DNA of 64,000 bases, from assembly GCF_009909185.1 (NCBI RefSeq), contig NZ_JAAAMV010000009.1:124001-188000 (forward strand), given 5' to 3'. The position numbers and the translations under genes were made by a program. Every line of letters begins with the position of its first letter. Within the stretch, counting starts at the first letter, position 1. This document shows, one piece after another, positions 44,462-52,710 of the stretch. Below the pieces are notes generated by a model. It worked only from the letters and a program-made list of their open reading frames with translations, was not told the DNA's origin and made no database searches. The stretch is from Paenibacillus glycinis (GTDB taxonomy: Bacteria; Bacillota; Bacilli; Paenibacillales; Paenibacillaceae).

Positions 44462-45052
44462 ATGGCACTTGGACGTCCTCGCGCCTTTGACATCGAACTC
44501 GCACTCCATCATGCCTTGGAATTATTCTGGCGCAAAGGATACGAAGGGACTTCGTTGTCCGATTTGACCGAGGCCATGAAGATCAACAAATCAAGCTTCT
44601 ATGCGACGTTCGAGAGCAAGGAGCGATTGTTTTTCAAGGTGCTCGATTATTACTTCGACGGCCCCTCCCGGGAAACCGCGGCGGCCTTGACCCAACCGAC
44701 AGCCAGAAAAGTCATCGAAACATACCTCGGGGCCGTGGCGGATCTGACGACGAATCCGATAAACCCGCCGGGATGCCTAACGATTAGAGGCGCGATAGCA
44801 TGCGCCGAGGAATCGGAGCCGGTCAGACAAGCGTTGACCGCCAGGCGCATCGACGCCGAGCAAGCCCTGAAGCTTCGCCTGGAGCAAGCCAGAAGCGGCG
44901 GAGAATTGCCCGAGCGCGCCGATCTGGCACAGCTCACGCGATTCATCATGACCGTGGCGGCGGGAATGTCGATACAAGCCGCAAATGGCGCAAATCGCGA
45001 TGAATTGGAAGCCGTCATTGCGACCACGGTGCAAGTGTTGGATATACATTAG
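44462..45052 (+). CDS. TetR/AcrR family regulator (GRPRAFD branch)
   Basis: 196 residues from the ATG at 44462 (RBS AAGGGG). DNA-binding part GRPRAFDIELALHHALELF and LTEAMKINKSSFYATF; ligand domain with a NPPGCLTIRGAIACAE loop containing two Cys (this branch often has them, possibly for thiol or electrophile sensing). Most likely represses the SDR gene 190 bp upstream. Confidence 0.87.
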   Translation: MALGRPRAFDIELALHHALELFWRKGYEGTSLSDLTEAMKINKSSFYATFESKERLFFKVLDYYFDGPSRETAAALTQPTARKVIETYLGAVADLTTNPINPPGCLTIRGAIACAEESEPVRQALTARRIDAEQALKLRLEQARSGGELPERADLAQLTRFIMTVAAGMSIQAANGANRDELEAVIATTVQVLDIH

Positions 45053-45284
45053 CGGCCGTCAAATATCGTGTCGCCGCCGCCTGCGCCGCAACCATGCCGA
45101 TGCCTACGCCGATCAAGCATCAGCGGGTATCGGTTTATTCGTTTTTGAGCATTAAGGCCGTTGACAGGGCATGCATGCCTTGCGTTAACATGAATAAGCA
45201 AGCCTCGCCGGGAACTCGCGTAATTATTCTGATCGCTGGAGAAAGAATTGTTGGCGCAACAATCGGAAAGGAGAATGGGAGAAT

Positions 45285-45923
45285 ATGAAGTGTCTCATCT
45301 TTGATTTGGACGGAACGCTGGGGAATACGTTGCCGCTTTGCATTGCCGCATTCAAGAAGGCCATCGAACCGTTGGCGGGACGCTCGATCAGCGACGCGGA
45401 AATCATCGCGACCTTCGGTCCCTCGGAAGAGGGAACGGTGCAGGCGTTGATTCCGGAACGCTACGATCAAGGAATCGCGGATTACCTCCGACATTACCTC
45501 GAGCTGCATGCCATGTGCGAGACGCCGTTCGAAGGAATGACGGAATTGTTGGCGTTCGCCCATGGCAGGGGCGTGCCGATGGCGCTGGTAACCGGAAAAG
45601 GGGAACGAAGCACGGTCATGACGTTAGCCCGGTTCGGGATCGAATCCTATTTCCAGGTCATCGAGACCGGCTCGCCGCAAGGACCGAGAAAAGTGCAGGG
45701 CATCCAGGAAGTGATCAAGCAATTGGACGTCGCGCCTCGGGATTGCGTGTACATCGGCGATGCGCCAAGCGACATTCAAGCGGCCAGGGAAGCCGGCGTG
45801 GCCATCGTTGCCGCCGCTTGGGCCGAAACCGCCGATCCGGCACTGCTGGACTCGCTTGAACCCGATCGCTTATTTACATCCGTCGCCGATTTCGGCACGT
45901 ATCTCAGACAAGCCATCCTATAA
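45285..45923 (+). CDS. HAD family hydrolase, phosphoglycolate-phosphatase-like
   Basis: 212 residues. LIFDLDGTLGN (Asp7, Asp9), alpha-helical cap, LVTGKG (motif II), Lys in GPRKVQG and YIGDAPSDIQAA (motif IV). PGP/beta-phosphoglucomutase-like subfamily; substrate unknown. RBS AAAGGAG. The 230 bp before it have no recognised gene. Confidence 0.87.
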   Translation: MKCLIFDLDGTLGNTLPLCIAAFKKAIEPLAGRSISDAEIIATFGPSEEGTVQALIPERYDQGIADYLRHYLELHAMCETPFEGMTELLAFAHGRGVPMALVTGKGERSTVMTLARFGIESYFQVIETGSPQGPRKVQGIQEVIKQLDVAPRDCVYIGDAPSDIQAAREAGVAIVAAAWAETADPALLDSLEPDRLFTSVADFGTYLRQAIL

Positions 45924-45935
45924 AGAAGTCTCGGG

Positions 45936-45960
45936 CGGCAACCGGATCGGTTGCCGTTTA
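45936..45960 (+). terminator. Hairpin between HAD and DUF4260 genes
   Basis: CGGCAACCG, GAT, CGGTTGCCG perfect stem, then TTTA. Confidence 0.65.
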
Positions 45961-46308
45961 TTACAGCCGCTGAATATGGGTATCCTTGAATTCGGAGGCA
46001 TACTTCAGCCCGTAGCCCATCATCCGGTCCATCCCGATATGAGCGGTCCAGATAAACCCGATCATGACGAGAAAGTCGGCCGAGAAGATAAATCCCGCCA
46101 GCAGCAGCAGCAAAGGCACGGAAAGCGTATGGGCGAAATTGTAAAGGTAAGCGCCGACCTTGGCGTTCACGGCATAGCCGATCATGAAAGCGTCCGGAAG
46201 CAGCAGCAGCGAGAGGAAAGCGACCCAGCCGAATCCGTTGGCAAAATACAAGTAGGTTCCGAGCGACAGAACGACCAAACCTTCGAGTCTAATCAGCTTC
46301 TTGTTCAT
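45961..46308 (-). CDS. DUF4260 membrane protein
   Basis: 115 residues, start at 46308 (RBS AAAGGAG). Three to four predicted membrane helices (LEGLVVLSLGTYLYF, FLSLLLLPDAFMIGY, LLLLLAGFIFS) and the family hallmark IWTAHIGMDRMMGYGLKY. The function is unknown. It lies 4 bp after the TetR gene, so the two form an operon under the dual operators at 46951-47014. Confidence 0.85.
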   Translation of the reverse strand: MNKKLIRLEGLVVLSLGTYLYFANGFGWVAFLSLLLLPDAFMIGYAVNAKVGAYLYNFAHTLSVPLLLLLAGFIFSADFLVMIGFIWTAHIGMDRMMGYGLKYASEFKDTHIQRL

Positions 46309-46312
46309 CGTA

Positions 46313-46933
46313 TTATTCTCCTTTTTCCCGGTCTGCGATTCGGATTCCAGCCAGCATCCAGCCGATCCCTCGCGACACTTGTTCATATGAGAGCGGTTGA
46401 TCGGACAACAGGGCAGGGGATTGCAACGTCAATCCGTCGAATACGGCCTGAATCAGCGCCGCGAGCATTTCCTTGCCGCTCGTATCCAACTGAACCTCCA
46501 GTCGGTCCACGACAATCATAATGCCTGCCTTCATTTCCTTGTAAATCCCCGACAGCTCGGCCGCGAGCTTCTCGTTGTTCACGCTCTCCGACCAGAGGCT
46601 GATCAGCAGCGTGAACCATTCGGGGTTATCCTTGCGGAAATCGACCACGTGGTTCAAGACCTGACGAAGGAGTTCATCGGGCGAGACCTGCAGGTCCAAT
46701 TTGGCAAAAGCGGCTTTCATTCCGCGGTTGATCATCCATTCTCGGACCACTTCGACCAGCAGCGTTTCCTTCGTGCCGAAATGATAGCCGATCAGCCCTT
46801 GAGCCACGCCGGCCTTGGCGGCGATCTCCTTCATGGTCGCTTTGGGGTAGCCTACTTGGCCGAATAGGTTAAAGGCCGCAAGCATGATGGCGCCTTTTCG
46901 TTCGTCTTGAATAACCGATGGGGTAGGGTTCAT
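46313..46933 (-). CDS. TetR family regulator, self-regulated
   Basis: 206 residues. HTH: AAFNLFGQVGYPKATMKEIA and AGVAQGLIGYHFGTKETLL. Ligand domain of the TetR_C type seen in fatty-acid or drug sensors. RBS AAAAGGAG. Its promoter is covered by two copies of ACTGTTTGRTYGAACAG, so autorepression is very likely; the DUF4260 membrane protein is the coregulated partner. Confidence 0.9.
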   Translation of the reverse strand: MNPTPSVIQDERKGAIMLAAFNLFGQVGYPKATMKEIAAKAGVAQGLIGYHFGTKETLLVEVVREWMINRGMKAAFAKLDLQVSPDELLRQVLNHVVDFRKDNPEWFTLLISLWSESVNNEKLAAELSGIYKEMKAGIMIVVDRLEVQLDTSGKEMLAALIQAVFDGLTLQSPALLSDQPLSYEQVSRGIGWMLAGIRIADREKGE

Positions 46934-46950
46934 TTTCGTTCGCTCCTTTT

Positions 46951-47014
46951 ACTGTTTGATTGAACAGCCAGTTGTTTATAGGCCTATATTAATACTGTTT
47001 GGTCGAACAGTCAA
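46951..47014 (-). promoter_or_regulatory. TetR promoter with two operator copies
   Basis: Minus-strand TTGACT (47009-47014), 17 bp, TAATAT (46986-46991). Operator copies at 46951-46967 (ACTGTTTGATTGAACAG) and 46994-47010 (ACTGTTTGGTCGAACAG) agree in 15 of 17 bases, each a dyad with CTGTT/AACAG arms. One fills the promoter spacer, the other lies between -10 and the RBS; centres are 43 bp apart. Confidence 0.8.
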
Positions 47015-47220
47015 GTTTTTTTATTTTAGTTTCCCCAAAAGCTTCGATCATGCCGATTACTCGCACAATGTCGCGCGATGTGTGCACTAATGCATGAATC
47101 GTCGGCAGTTGGCCATTGAAGAGATGTTCGAACTCCTTATAATATGACTCAGATGCGCAACAATACATCATGATGCACGTTCCGGCGCAAACTGCCGAGG
47201 AGAAAGAGGAGGTATCGGAT

Positions 47221-48021
47221 ATGGAATTGGGACTTCAGGGAAAAACGGCGATCGTAACGGGAGCCAGCGCGGGGATCGGACTTGCTTGCGCAAAGGCCTT
47301 ATATGAAGAAGGCGTCTCCGTCGTCATGGTGGGACGAGATCAAGAGCGCTTAACGCAAGCGGCAGCTTCGATGCGAGCAGGGGGCTCCAAAGGAGAAACA
47401 ACGCGCATCACGCTCGTGTCGGGCGACATGCATAAGCCCGAAACCGCGCGACGGGCGGTCGACGCGGCGATCGAGCACCACGGCCGTATCGATATAGTAA
47501 TCAATAGCGCGGGGAACGCGCAGTTCGGTCCGTTTTTCGAGTTATCCGAAGAAGCGTTTTTGGAGGCGTGGCAGGTAAAGCTTCTCGGTTACATGCGGAT
47601 GGTGAAGGAAGCGGCGCCTTATATGATCAAGCAAAGAGACGGGCGAATCGTGAATATCGTCGGCATTGCCGGACGAACGCCGTCTCCCGGTTACCTTCCC
47701 GGCAGCACCTCGAATGCGGCTCTGTTGAATTTTACGAAAGGCATTTCCGGCGAGTTGGCGGCATCGAACGTCAGAATCAACGCCATATCGCCCGGAGCCA
47801 CGGAAACCGAACGGGCCATCAGGTTCGCCCGGCAGCAAGCGGACGAGAAGGGAATCGACGTTCAAACCCAAACGTCGAGCATGAGCGCGGCCATCCCGCT
47901 TAGACGCATGGTGGATCCGGCAGAAATCGCCGCGATGGCGCTTCTGCTCGTATCGGATCGCGTTCCGTCGATCACGGGCACGGAAATCGTCATCGACGGC
48001 GGTCAGACGCCCGGCGTATGA
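47221..48021 (+). CDS. SDR-fold protein lacking the YxxxK catalytic pair
   Basis: 266 residues from the ATG at 47221 (GAGGAGG 8 bases before). Cofactor loop TGASAGIGLAC, NSAGN and Ser in IVGIAG are normal, but where YxxxK should be the protein reads YLPGSTSNAALLNF: the Lys position is Asn165 and the Tyr position Gly161, with Tyr158 three residues earlier. Similar NAAL-type SDRs exist in other genera. It may use another proton donor or act as a binder. Divergent from the TetR gene and might share its operators. Confidence 0.85.
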   Translation: MELGLQGKTAIVTGASAGIGLACAKALYEEGVSVVMVGRDQERLTQAAASMRAGGSKGETTRITLVSGDMHKPETARRAVDAAIEHHGRIDIVINSAGNAQFGPFFELSEEAFLEAWQVKLLGYMRMVKEAAPYMIKQRDGRIVNIVGIAGRTPSPGYLPGSTSNAALLNFTKGISGELAASNVRINAISPGATETERAIRFARQQADEKGIDVQTQTSSMSAAIPLRRMVDPAEIAAMALLLVSDRVPSITGTEIVIDGGQTPGV

Positions 48022-48081
48022 TGGCAAAGCGCGCGAATGCCGTTATCGGATGATTCCCGCGACAAGAATAACGAAGCGGAG

Positions 48082-48106
48082 AGTCGCCTTGTTGCGGCTT
48101 TTTTGC
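48082..48106 (+). terminator. Likely terminator after the atypical SDR gene
   Basis: AGTCGC pairs with GCGGCT (one G-U) around CTTGTT, then TTTTTT. Confidence 0.55.
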
Positions 48107-48422
48107 TTTCGCTGCATGCTTGCGCGCTTGCATATAAATCGATATTGATAGCGAAAAGCTATCATGATCATAGAAAAAGCGCCATTGATCGATGAGACAC
48201 GAATTCGTTATAGTTGGGTTGTACGATTCGACATTCCACTTACTCGATGTGAATACGAAAATCAATCGACTGCTCGTCATACACGAGTTAAGTATACTGT
48301 CTGGGCTCATAATCGGAAGAATATTGCTATTCAGCGAGTTCGGGATTGTCGATCGGAGATGGTTTCCTATTACGGAAGGATTCGGAATGGTCATACGTCC
48401 GGAAGGAGACTGCGGATCACAA

Positions 48423-48438
48423 TGTGAAGTTTTTCACA
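48423..48438. promoter_or_regulatory. Rex-type operator upstream of yjlC-ndh
   Basis: TGTGAA-GTTT-TTCACA is a perfect 6-4-6 dyad matching the Rex consensus (TTGTGAA-N4-TTCACAA) apart from the outermost bases. Rex, the NADH/NAD+ sensing repressor, controls yjlC-ndh in Bacillus subtilis, and the genes here are homologues. Confidence 0.75.
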
Positions 48439-48508
48439 TACTGACCATTCATGCGTGGTTCAGCCCTCCCGAAACGGGGGGGAGACCAGGTTTGAGAGGA
48501 GCATTGAA

Positions 48509-48937
48509 ATGATCGAAACGACCACTCGAAAGGAAGAAGAAGCAGAACTGGGAGCAAATAACGCATCGGCGGACGTACTTCATCATCTGTTGAAGCCGGA
48601 CGTGCATGAGGCATTGACCGCCGTGGTCGCGAACCTGCCGAAGCTCGCGGAGATGACGGCATTGCTCACCCAAGCGTACGACTTGGCGAAGCAGGCATCT
48701 GGGGACCGCGTGCTGATGCAGGATACGCTCGGCGGCATCAAGGAAGTCGTGAAGCCGTTGGAGGAAAAGGCGAAGCATTACGCGTCTGCCGCCATCGAAG
48801 CCCGCCATCGGGCGGAGCAGGAGAAGACCTCGATCGGACTGATCGGCATGCTGCGGCTGCTCAAGCATCCGGAGTTTCAACGGGTGCTTCGCTTCGGGCA
48901 GGCGTATCTGGATATTCTGGGCGCAAGACGAAAATAA
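48509..48937 (+). CDS. yjlC: DUF1641 protein, YjlC-like
   Basis: 142 residues from the ATG at 48509 (RBS AGAGGA). Helical protein with the DUF1641 core LLKPDVHEALTAVVANLPKL and LTQAYDLAKQ, ending with GMLRLLKHPEFQRVLRFGQA. Its exact role is unknown; in B. subtilis yjlC is cotranscribed with ndh. It lies 17 bp from the ndh homologue here. Confidence 0.82.
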   Translation: MIETTTRKEEEAELGANNASADVLHHLLKPDVHEALTAVVANLPKLAEMTALLTQAYDLAKQASGDRVLMQDTLGGIKEVVKPLEEKAKHYASAAIEARHRAEQEKTSIGLIGMLRLLKHPEFQRVLRFGQAYLDILGARRK

Positions 48938-48954
48938 CAACGGGAGATGGGAAC

Positions 48955-50133
48955 ATGAGCAAGCAAATCTTGATTTTGGGCGCCGGTTACGGCGGTCTTC
49001 TCGGCGCGCTCTCCGCTCGCGAACACTTCACGGCGGAGGAAGCCGCGATTACGGTCATTAACCGGTACGAATCGCACCAGATCGTGACCGAGCTGCATCG
49101 ACTGGCGGTAGGCAACATCGCCGAGAAAGCGGTTTGTCTGCCGCTGGAAACGTTGTTCAAAGGAAAAAACGTCGATCTGCGAATCGGTACGGTATCCGCG
49201 ATCGATCCGGAGGCCCGCAAAGTCGCTCTGGACGACGGCACCTCGTACGCTTACGACGCGCTCGTGCTAGCGCTCGGCAACGAAACGAACTTTCACGGCA
49301 TCCCGGGCTTGCGGGAAAATAGCTTTGCGCTGAAATCCGCCGCGGACGCGAAGCGGATATACGCGCATGTCAAAGAAAAACTCGCCGCTTACGCGGAATC
49401 GAACGACGAAGCCGACGCGACCTTCGTCATCGGCGGCGGCGGCTTGACGGGCGTCGAGCTCGTCGGCGAGCTCGCGGACGAGCTTCCGGACATCTGCCGC
49501 TCGCTGGGCGTCGACTTCGCCGACGTATCCTTGTACCTCGTCGAATCGAAACCGTCCATTCTGTCCACCTTCTCCGCGGACCTGATCGGACGCGCGGTCG
49601 CGAGTCTCGAAGCTCGCGGCGTTCAATTCCTGACGGGACGCAGGATCACGGAAGTGAACGGTTCGACGGTCAGTCTGAACGACGGCCGGACGATCGAGTC
49701 GAACACCGTCCTCTGGGCGGGCGGCGTGCAGGGCAATGCGCTCGTGGCGAGCTGCGGCATCGACGTCGATCACGGCTTCGCGGCGATCAACGAGTTCCTG
49801 CAATCCGTCTCGCATCCGGATATCTTCGTCGCCGGCGACAGCGCCGTCGTCAAAGGGCCGGATAGCCATCCGTACCCGCCTACCGCGCAGCTGGCTTGGC
49901 AGATGGGCGAGCTCGTCGGCGCCAACCTGTTCGCTTACTTCAAAGGCGGCAAGATGGTGGCGTTCGAGCCGGTCAACTCCGGATCGCTCGCGAGCCTCGG
50001 CCGCAAGGACGGCATCGGTTGGGTCGGGGAAAGCGGACTGAAACTGAAGGGCAAGCCGGCGTCCTTGATGAAAAAAGCCAGCGACGTGCGCTATTTGGCG
50101 CATATCGATGGCTTGTTCTCGCTGGCTTATTAA
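48955..50133 (+). CDS. ndh: Type II NADH dehydrogenase
   Basis: 392 residues. Non-proton-pumping NADH:quinone oxidoreductase, peripheral on the membrane. FAD-binding ILGAGYGGLLGAL, NADH-binding FVIGGGGLTGVELVGEL, second FAD motif DIFVAGDSA and the quinone-site PPTAQLAWQMG. A C-terminal amphipathic tail (LFSLAY) fits membrane attachment. RBS GGGAGATGGG. Controlled with yjlC by the Rex-type site, so expression should rise when NADH accumulates. Confidence 0.88.
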   Translation: MSKQILILGAGYGGLLGALSAREHFTAEEAAITVINRYESHQIVTELHRLAVGNIAEKAVCLPLETLFKGKNVDLRIGTVSAIDPEARKVALDDGTSYAYDALVLALGNETNFHGIPGLRENSFALKSAADAKRIYAHVKEKLAAYAESNDEADATFVIGGGGLTGVELVGELADELPDICRSLGVDFADVSLYLVESKPSILSTFSADLIGRAVASLEARGVQFLTGRRITEVNGSTVSLNDGRTIESNTVLWAGGVQGNALVASCGIDVDHGFAAINEFLQSVSHPDIFVAGDSAVVKGPDSHPYPPTAQLAWQMGELVGANLFAYFKGGKMVAFEPVNSGSLASLGRKDGIGWVGESGLKLKGKPASLMKKASDVRYLAHIDGLFSLAY

Positions 50134-50296
50134 GACGCTCGCCAGCATGCATACAATCCTCTTACTGCAGTGCACCCCTGAAAGCAGACATTGGAAGGAC
50201 CGTTCCGGTCCATCCGATGAGGACTGAAATGGGTGCATTTTTGCGTTCGCTTGGATTCGTTCGAATCGCCGACAAGCGTTATATGCCGATATCGGA

Positions 50297-51478
50297 TCAG
50301 GCGGCCGACGACTTATGCGCTTGCGCGCCAAGGAGACGTCGCGACAACAGCAGGGCGAAAGCCAGAAAGACGACTGCGATAAAACCGTACAACAGGATAT
50401 ACCCGCCCAAACGGAACAATAGACTGCCCACGATCGGGCTGCAAGCCATCCCCATGTAACGGAAAAAATTATAGGCCCCGACGGCGGTCGCGCGATTCGT
50501 CGTGAATGCGCCAGTCAGCAGCGTCGTCTGCACGGGGAGCGAGAGCCCGAGGAATAGTCCGAAGCAGATAATGCCCGCCAACAGCCAAGCCAACGAGATC
50601 GAATAGAAGACGAGAAAAAACAACAGCGACGCCACGTTAAGAAAAGTCGTCAGCACGATGACCTTTTTCCCGTCCATCCTTGCTTGAATTCTGCCGCCCA
50701 CGAAGCTGCCGACAACGAGGCAAAGAGACATCGGCAGGAAGACCAATCCCTTCTGCTCGGCGGACAAGCCGTATCGATCGCTTAAGATGTCCGGCAGAAA
50801 CACGAGGAAATTATAAAAGACGTAATACTGGATAAACCCGAGAATAATGACCGACGAACCGATGCGGTTCCGTAGGATAGCCGCGAAATCCCGCACTTGA
50901 AAGCGGGCGGGCTTACCGTCGTCGGGCTTCGTTTCCCGCAGGAAAGCGTAGTTGCAGAGCAGCACGAGCAGACCCGTGGCCGCAAGCGCGAGAAACACGG
51001 AATGAAAATTAAACCATCCGCTCAGAAAACCGCCGATGACCGGTCCCAGCACGGGTCCGAGCGATACCATCATCTGGAAGGTCCCCATCGCCTGGCCGCG
51101 TTCTTTTCCTTCGAACAAGTCGCTGATCACCGTGACGGCCACTACGGAGCCGGCGGCGATGCCGATCGCCTGCAGCGCCCGGAAGACGAGCAGCAGCTCG
51201 ATAGTGGCGGATAAGAAGCAACCGATGGACGCGATCACGTACAGCGTTATTCCGAACAGGATGACTTTTCGCCTTCCTTTCGAATCGGCAAGGGGACCGT
51301 AAACGATCTGCATGATGGCCAGAAAGAAGGTGAAGACGGAAATCGTCAGGTTGACGACGAACGAAGAGGTGTGGAATTGACTGGCCACCTCCGGCAACAC
51401 CGGCGTGTAGATGGTTTGCGTGAACGGCCCGAGAAAGGCGGCGAACGCCACGATATAAACGATGAATTTACGGTTCAT
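50297..51478 (-). CDS. MFS transporter, Bcr/CflA-type drug efflux
   Basis: 393 residues with 12 predicted helices. Family start FAAFLGPFTQTIYTPVLPEVA, loop 2-3 GPLADSKGRRKVI, and motif C GTFQMMVSLGPVLGPVIGGFLSGW, which marks antiporters. It exports a drug or metabolite by proton antiport; substrate unknown. RBS AGAGGA 9 bases before the ATG. Between it and ndh only a small dyad (50197-50211) is seen. Confidence 0.87.
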   Translation of the reverse strand: MNRKFIVYIVAFAAFLGPFTQTIYTPVLPEVASQFHTSSFVVNLTISVFTFFLAIMQIVYGPLADSKGRRKVILFGITLYVIASIGCFLSATIELLLVFRALQAIGIAAGSVVAVTVISDLFEGKERGQAMGTFQMMVSLGPVLGPVIGGFLSGWFNFHSVFLALAATGLLVLLCNYAFLRETKPDDGKPARFQVRDFAAILRNRIGSSVIILGFIQYYVFYNFLVFLPDILSDRYGLSAEQKGLVFLPMSLCLVVGSFVGGRIQARMDGKKVIVLTTFLNVASLLFFLVFYSISLAWLLAGIICFGLFLGLSLPVQTTLLTGAFTTNRATAVGAYNFFRYMGMACSPIVGSLLFRLGGYILLYGFIAVVFLAFALLLSRRLLGAQAHKSSAA

Positions 51479-51648
51479 GATGCGAGATCCTCTCTATGAA
51501 ATGACATTGACATGGACGAGATGCTGCATTGTCATCGTACTCGAGTTCAAATATTTATTCCAACGCATTTCATGTTATAATCTCATTGATTTGAAGGAAT
51601 ATATGCGTGTCGGCAGTGCGAATAGTTCAGAGAAGAAGGAGCCGCAAA

Positions 51649-51789
51649 ATGAGAACCGAGGATCAGATAAAAGCCAAATTAATTCAACTTCAAACCGTGC
51701 AGAAACAATTCGACACGGAGGAGATCAGAATTCAAATCGAAATTCTGGAATGGGTGTTGAACCAACCAAGCGGAAAATACCATGAATGA
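51649..51789 (+). CDS. 46-residue helical protein, unknown function
   Basis: Start at 51649 with AAGGAG eight bases before. Sequence is charged and probably one long helix or coiled coil (EDQIKAKLIQLQTVQ then IRIQIEILEWVLNQPSG). I recall similar unannotated small proteins in Paenibacillus and Bacillus but can name no function. It stands between the MFS gene and an SDR unit and is independent of both. Confidence 0.6.
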   Translation: MRTEDQIKAKLIQLQTVQKQFDTEEIRIQIEILEWVLNQPSGKYHE

Positions 51790-51841
51790 ACAAAGGCCGC
51801 TCTCCGCGTAAAAGGGTCTGTTCCGGGAACGAACGACCGCC

Positions 51842-51891
51842 TTGACAGTTGGTTTAAGCACTCCCTATAATGATGTTAGTTACCGCTAACA
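51842..51891 (+). promoter_or_regulatory. Promoter and operator of the SDR-tetR-hydrolase operon
   Basis: TTGACA (51842-51847), 18 bp, TATAAT (51866-51871). The dyad TGTTAG-TTACCG-CTAACA (51874-51891) follows the -10 box, at the start site. The operon's own TetR (52711) is the likely binder. Confidence 0.75.
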
Positions 51892-51915
51892 CACATCCAG
51901 AGGAGAGTGCTGAAC

Positions 51916-52668
51916 ATGAACTTGCATGGAAAAGCGGCTATTGTAACCGGAGGCGCGCGCGGCATCGGGAGCGCGACATCGAAATTATTGGCACGACGCG
52001 GCACAAAAGTCGTCGTGAATTACGTGAGCAATCGGGATGCGGCTCAAGCGACGGTTGACGCGATTCGAGCGGACGGCGGCGAGGCCATCCCCGTGCGGGC
52101 GGATATTCGGGACGCGAATCAGGTTGCGGAGCTTATCCGACAAACGACGGAAGCCTTCGGCGGGCGCATAGATATCGTCGTGAATAATGCAAATCTGCCA
52201 TTTGTAACCAAGCCGTTCGTTGAAACGACATGGGAAGAGTTTGCCCAAAAGTTAAACGATGAATTGCAGGCGGCATTCGTCATGACGCAGGCGGTTATTC
52301 CATTCATGACCGAGCAGCGTTACAGGCGCATCGTATACGTTTCCTCCGGCGCCGGCAAGCACATCGCCCCCAACATGATCGCCCATGGAACGGCGAAGGG
52401 CGGCCTGGATACTTTCGCGAACTATATCGCAAGCGAATTCGGTCCCTTCGGGATCACGTCCAATGTGGTCGCTCCGGGAGTGGTGGAAACGGACGCGACC
52501 GCATTCATGCCCGAAGAAACGAAGCAAGCGATAAGCAACTTCACGCCGCTTCGCCGCATGGCTCGACCCGAGGACGTGGCGAGGGTCATTTCGTTCCTGG
52601 CAAGCGACGACAGTCAGTTCGCGACTGGGACGTACACGCCGGTAAACGGCGGAAGCTACATGGAATAA
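51916..52668 (+). CDS. SDR with His in place of the catalytic Tyr
   Basis: 250 residues; ATG at 51916 with AGGAGA 9 bases before. Cofactor loop TGGARGIGSAT, NNAN and YVSSGAG are normal. In the active site the YxxxK motif reads HGTAK (His157, Lys161), so proton transfer must use His or the reaction differs. First gene of a three-gene operon with a TetR regulator and a beta-lactamase-fold hydrolase. Confidence 0.86.
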   Translation: MNLHGKAAIVTGGARGIGSATSKLLARRGTKVVVNYVSNRDAAQATVDAIRADGGEAIPVRADIRDANQVAELIRQTTEAFGGRIDIVVNNANLPFVTKPFVETTWEEFAQKLNDELQAAFVMTQAVIPFMTEQRYRRIVYVSSGAGKHIAPNMIAHGTAKGGLDTFANYIASEFGPFGITSNVVAPGVVETDATAFMPEETKQAISNFTPLRRMARPEDVARVISFLASDDSQFATGTYTPVNGGSYME

Positions 52669-52710
52669 ACGGTCGCAAGAGGTTGTTTTTCAAGAACGGG
52701 GGCAATTGAC

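Larger units (their letters stand above)
48022..48508. other. 487-bp intergenic region upstream of yjlC-ndh
   Basis: Relatively A+T-rich. It contains the terminator at 48082-48106, a perfect hairpin TGATAGC-GAAAA-GCTATCA (48146-48164) without T run, and the Rex-type site at 48423-48438. Short frames of about 106-134 codons on both strands look like chance. A clear -35/-10 pair was not found. Confidence 0.5.

Noticed and set aside
46989-47171. 60-codon minus-strand frame between the TetR and SDR genes
   Set aside because: Overlaps the TetR promoter and operator, no ribosome site.
48192-48512. 106-codon frame upstream of yjlC
   Set aside because: Contains the Rex-type site, lacks a ribosome site and runs into the true yjlC start; translation resembles no family.
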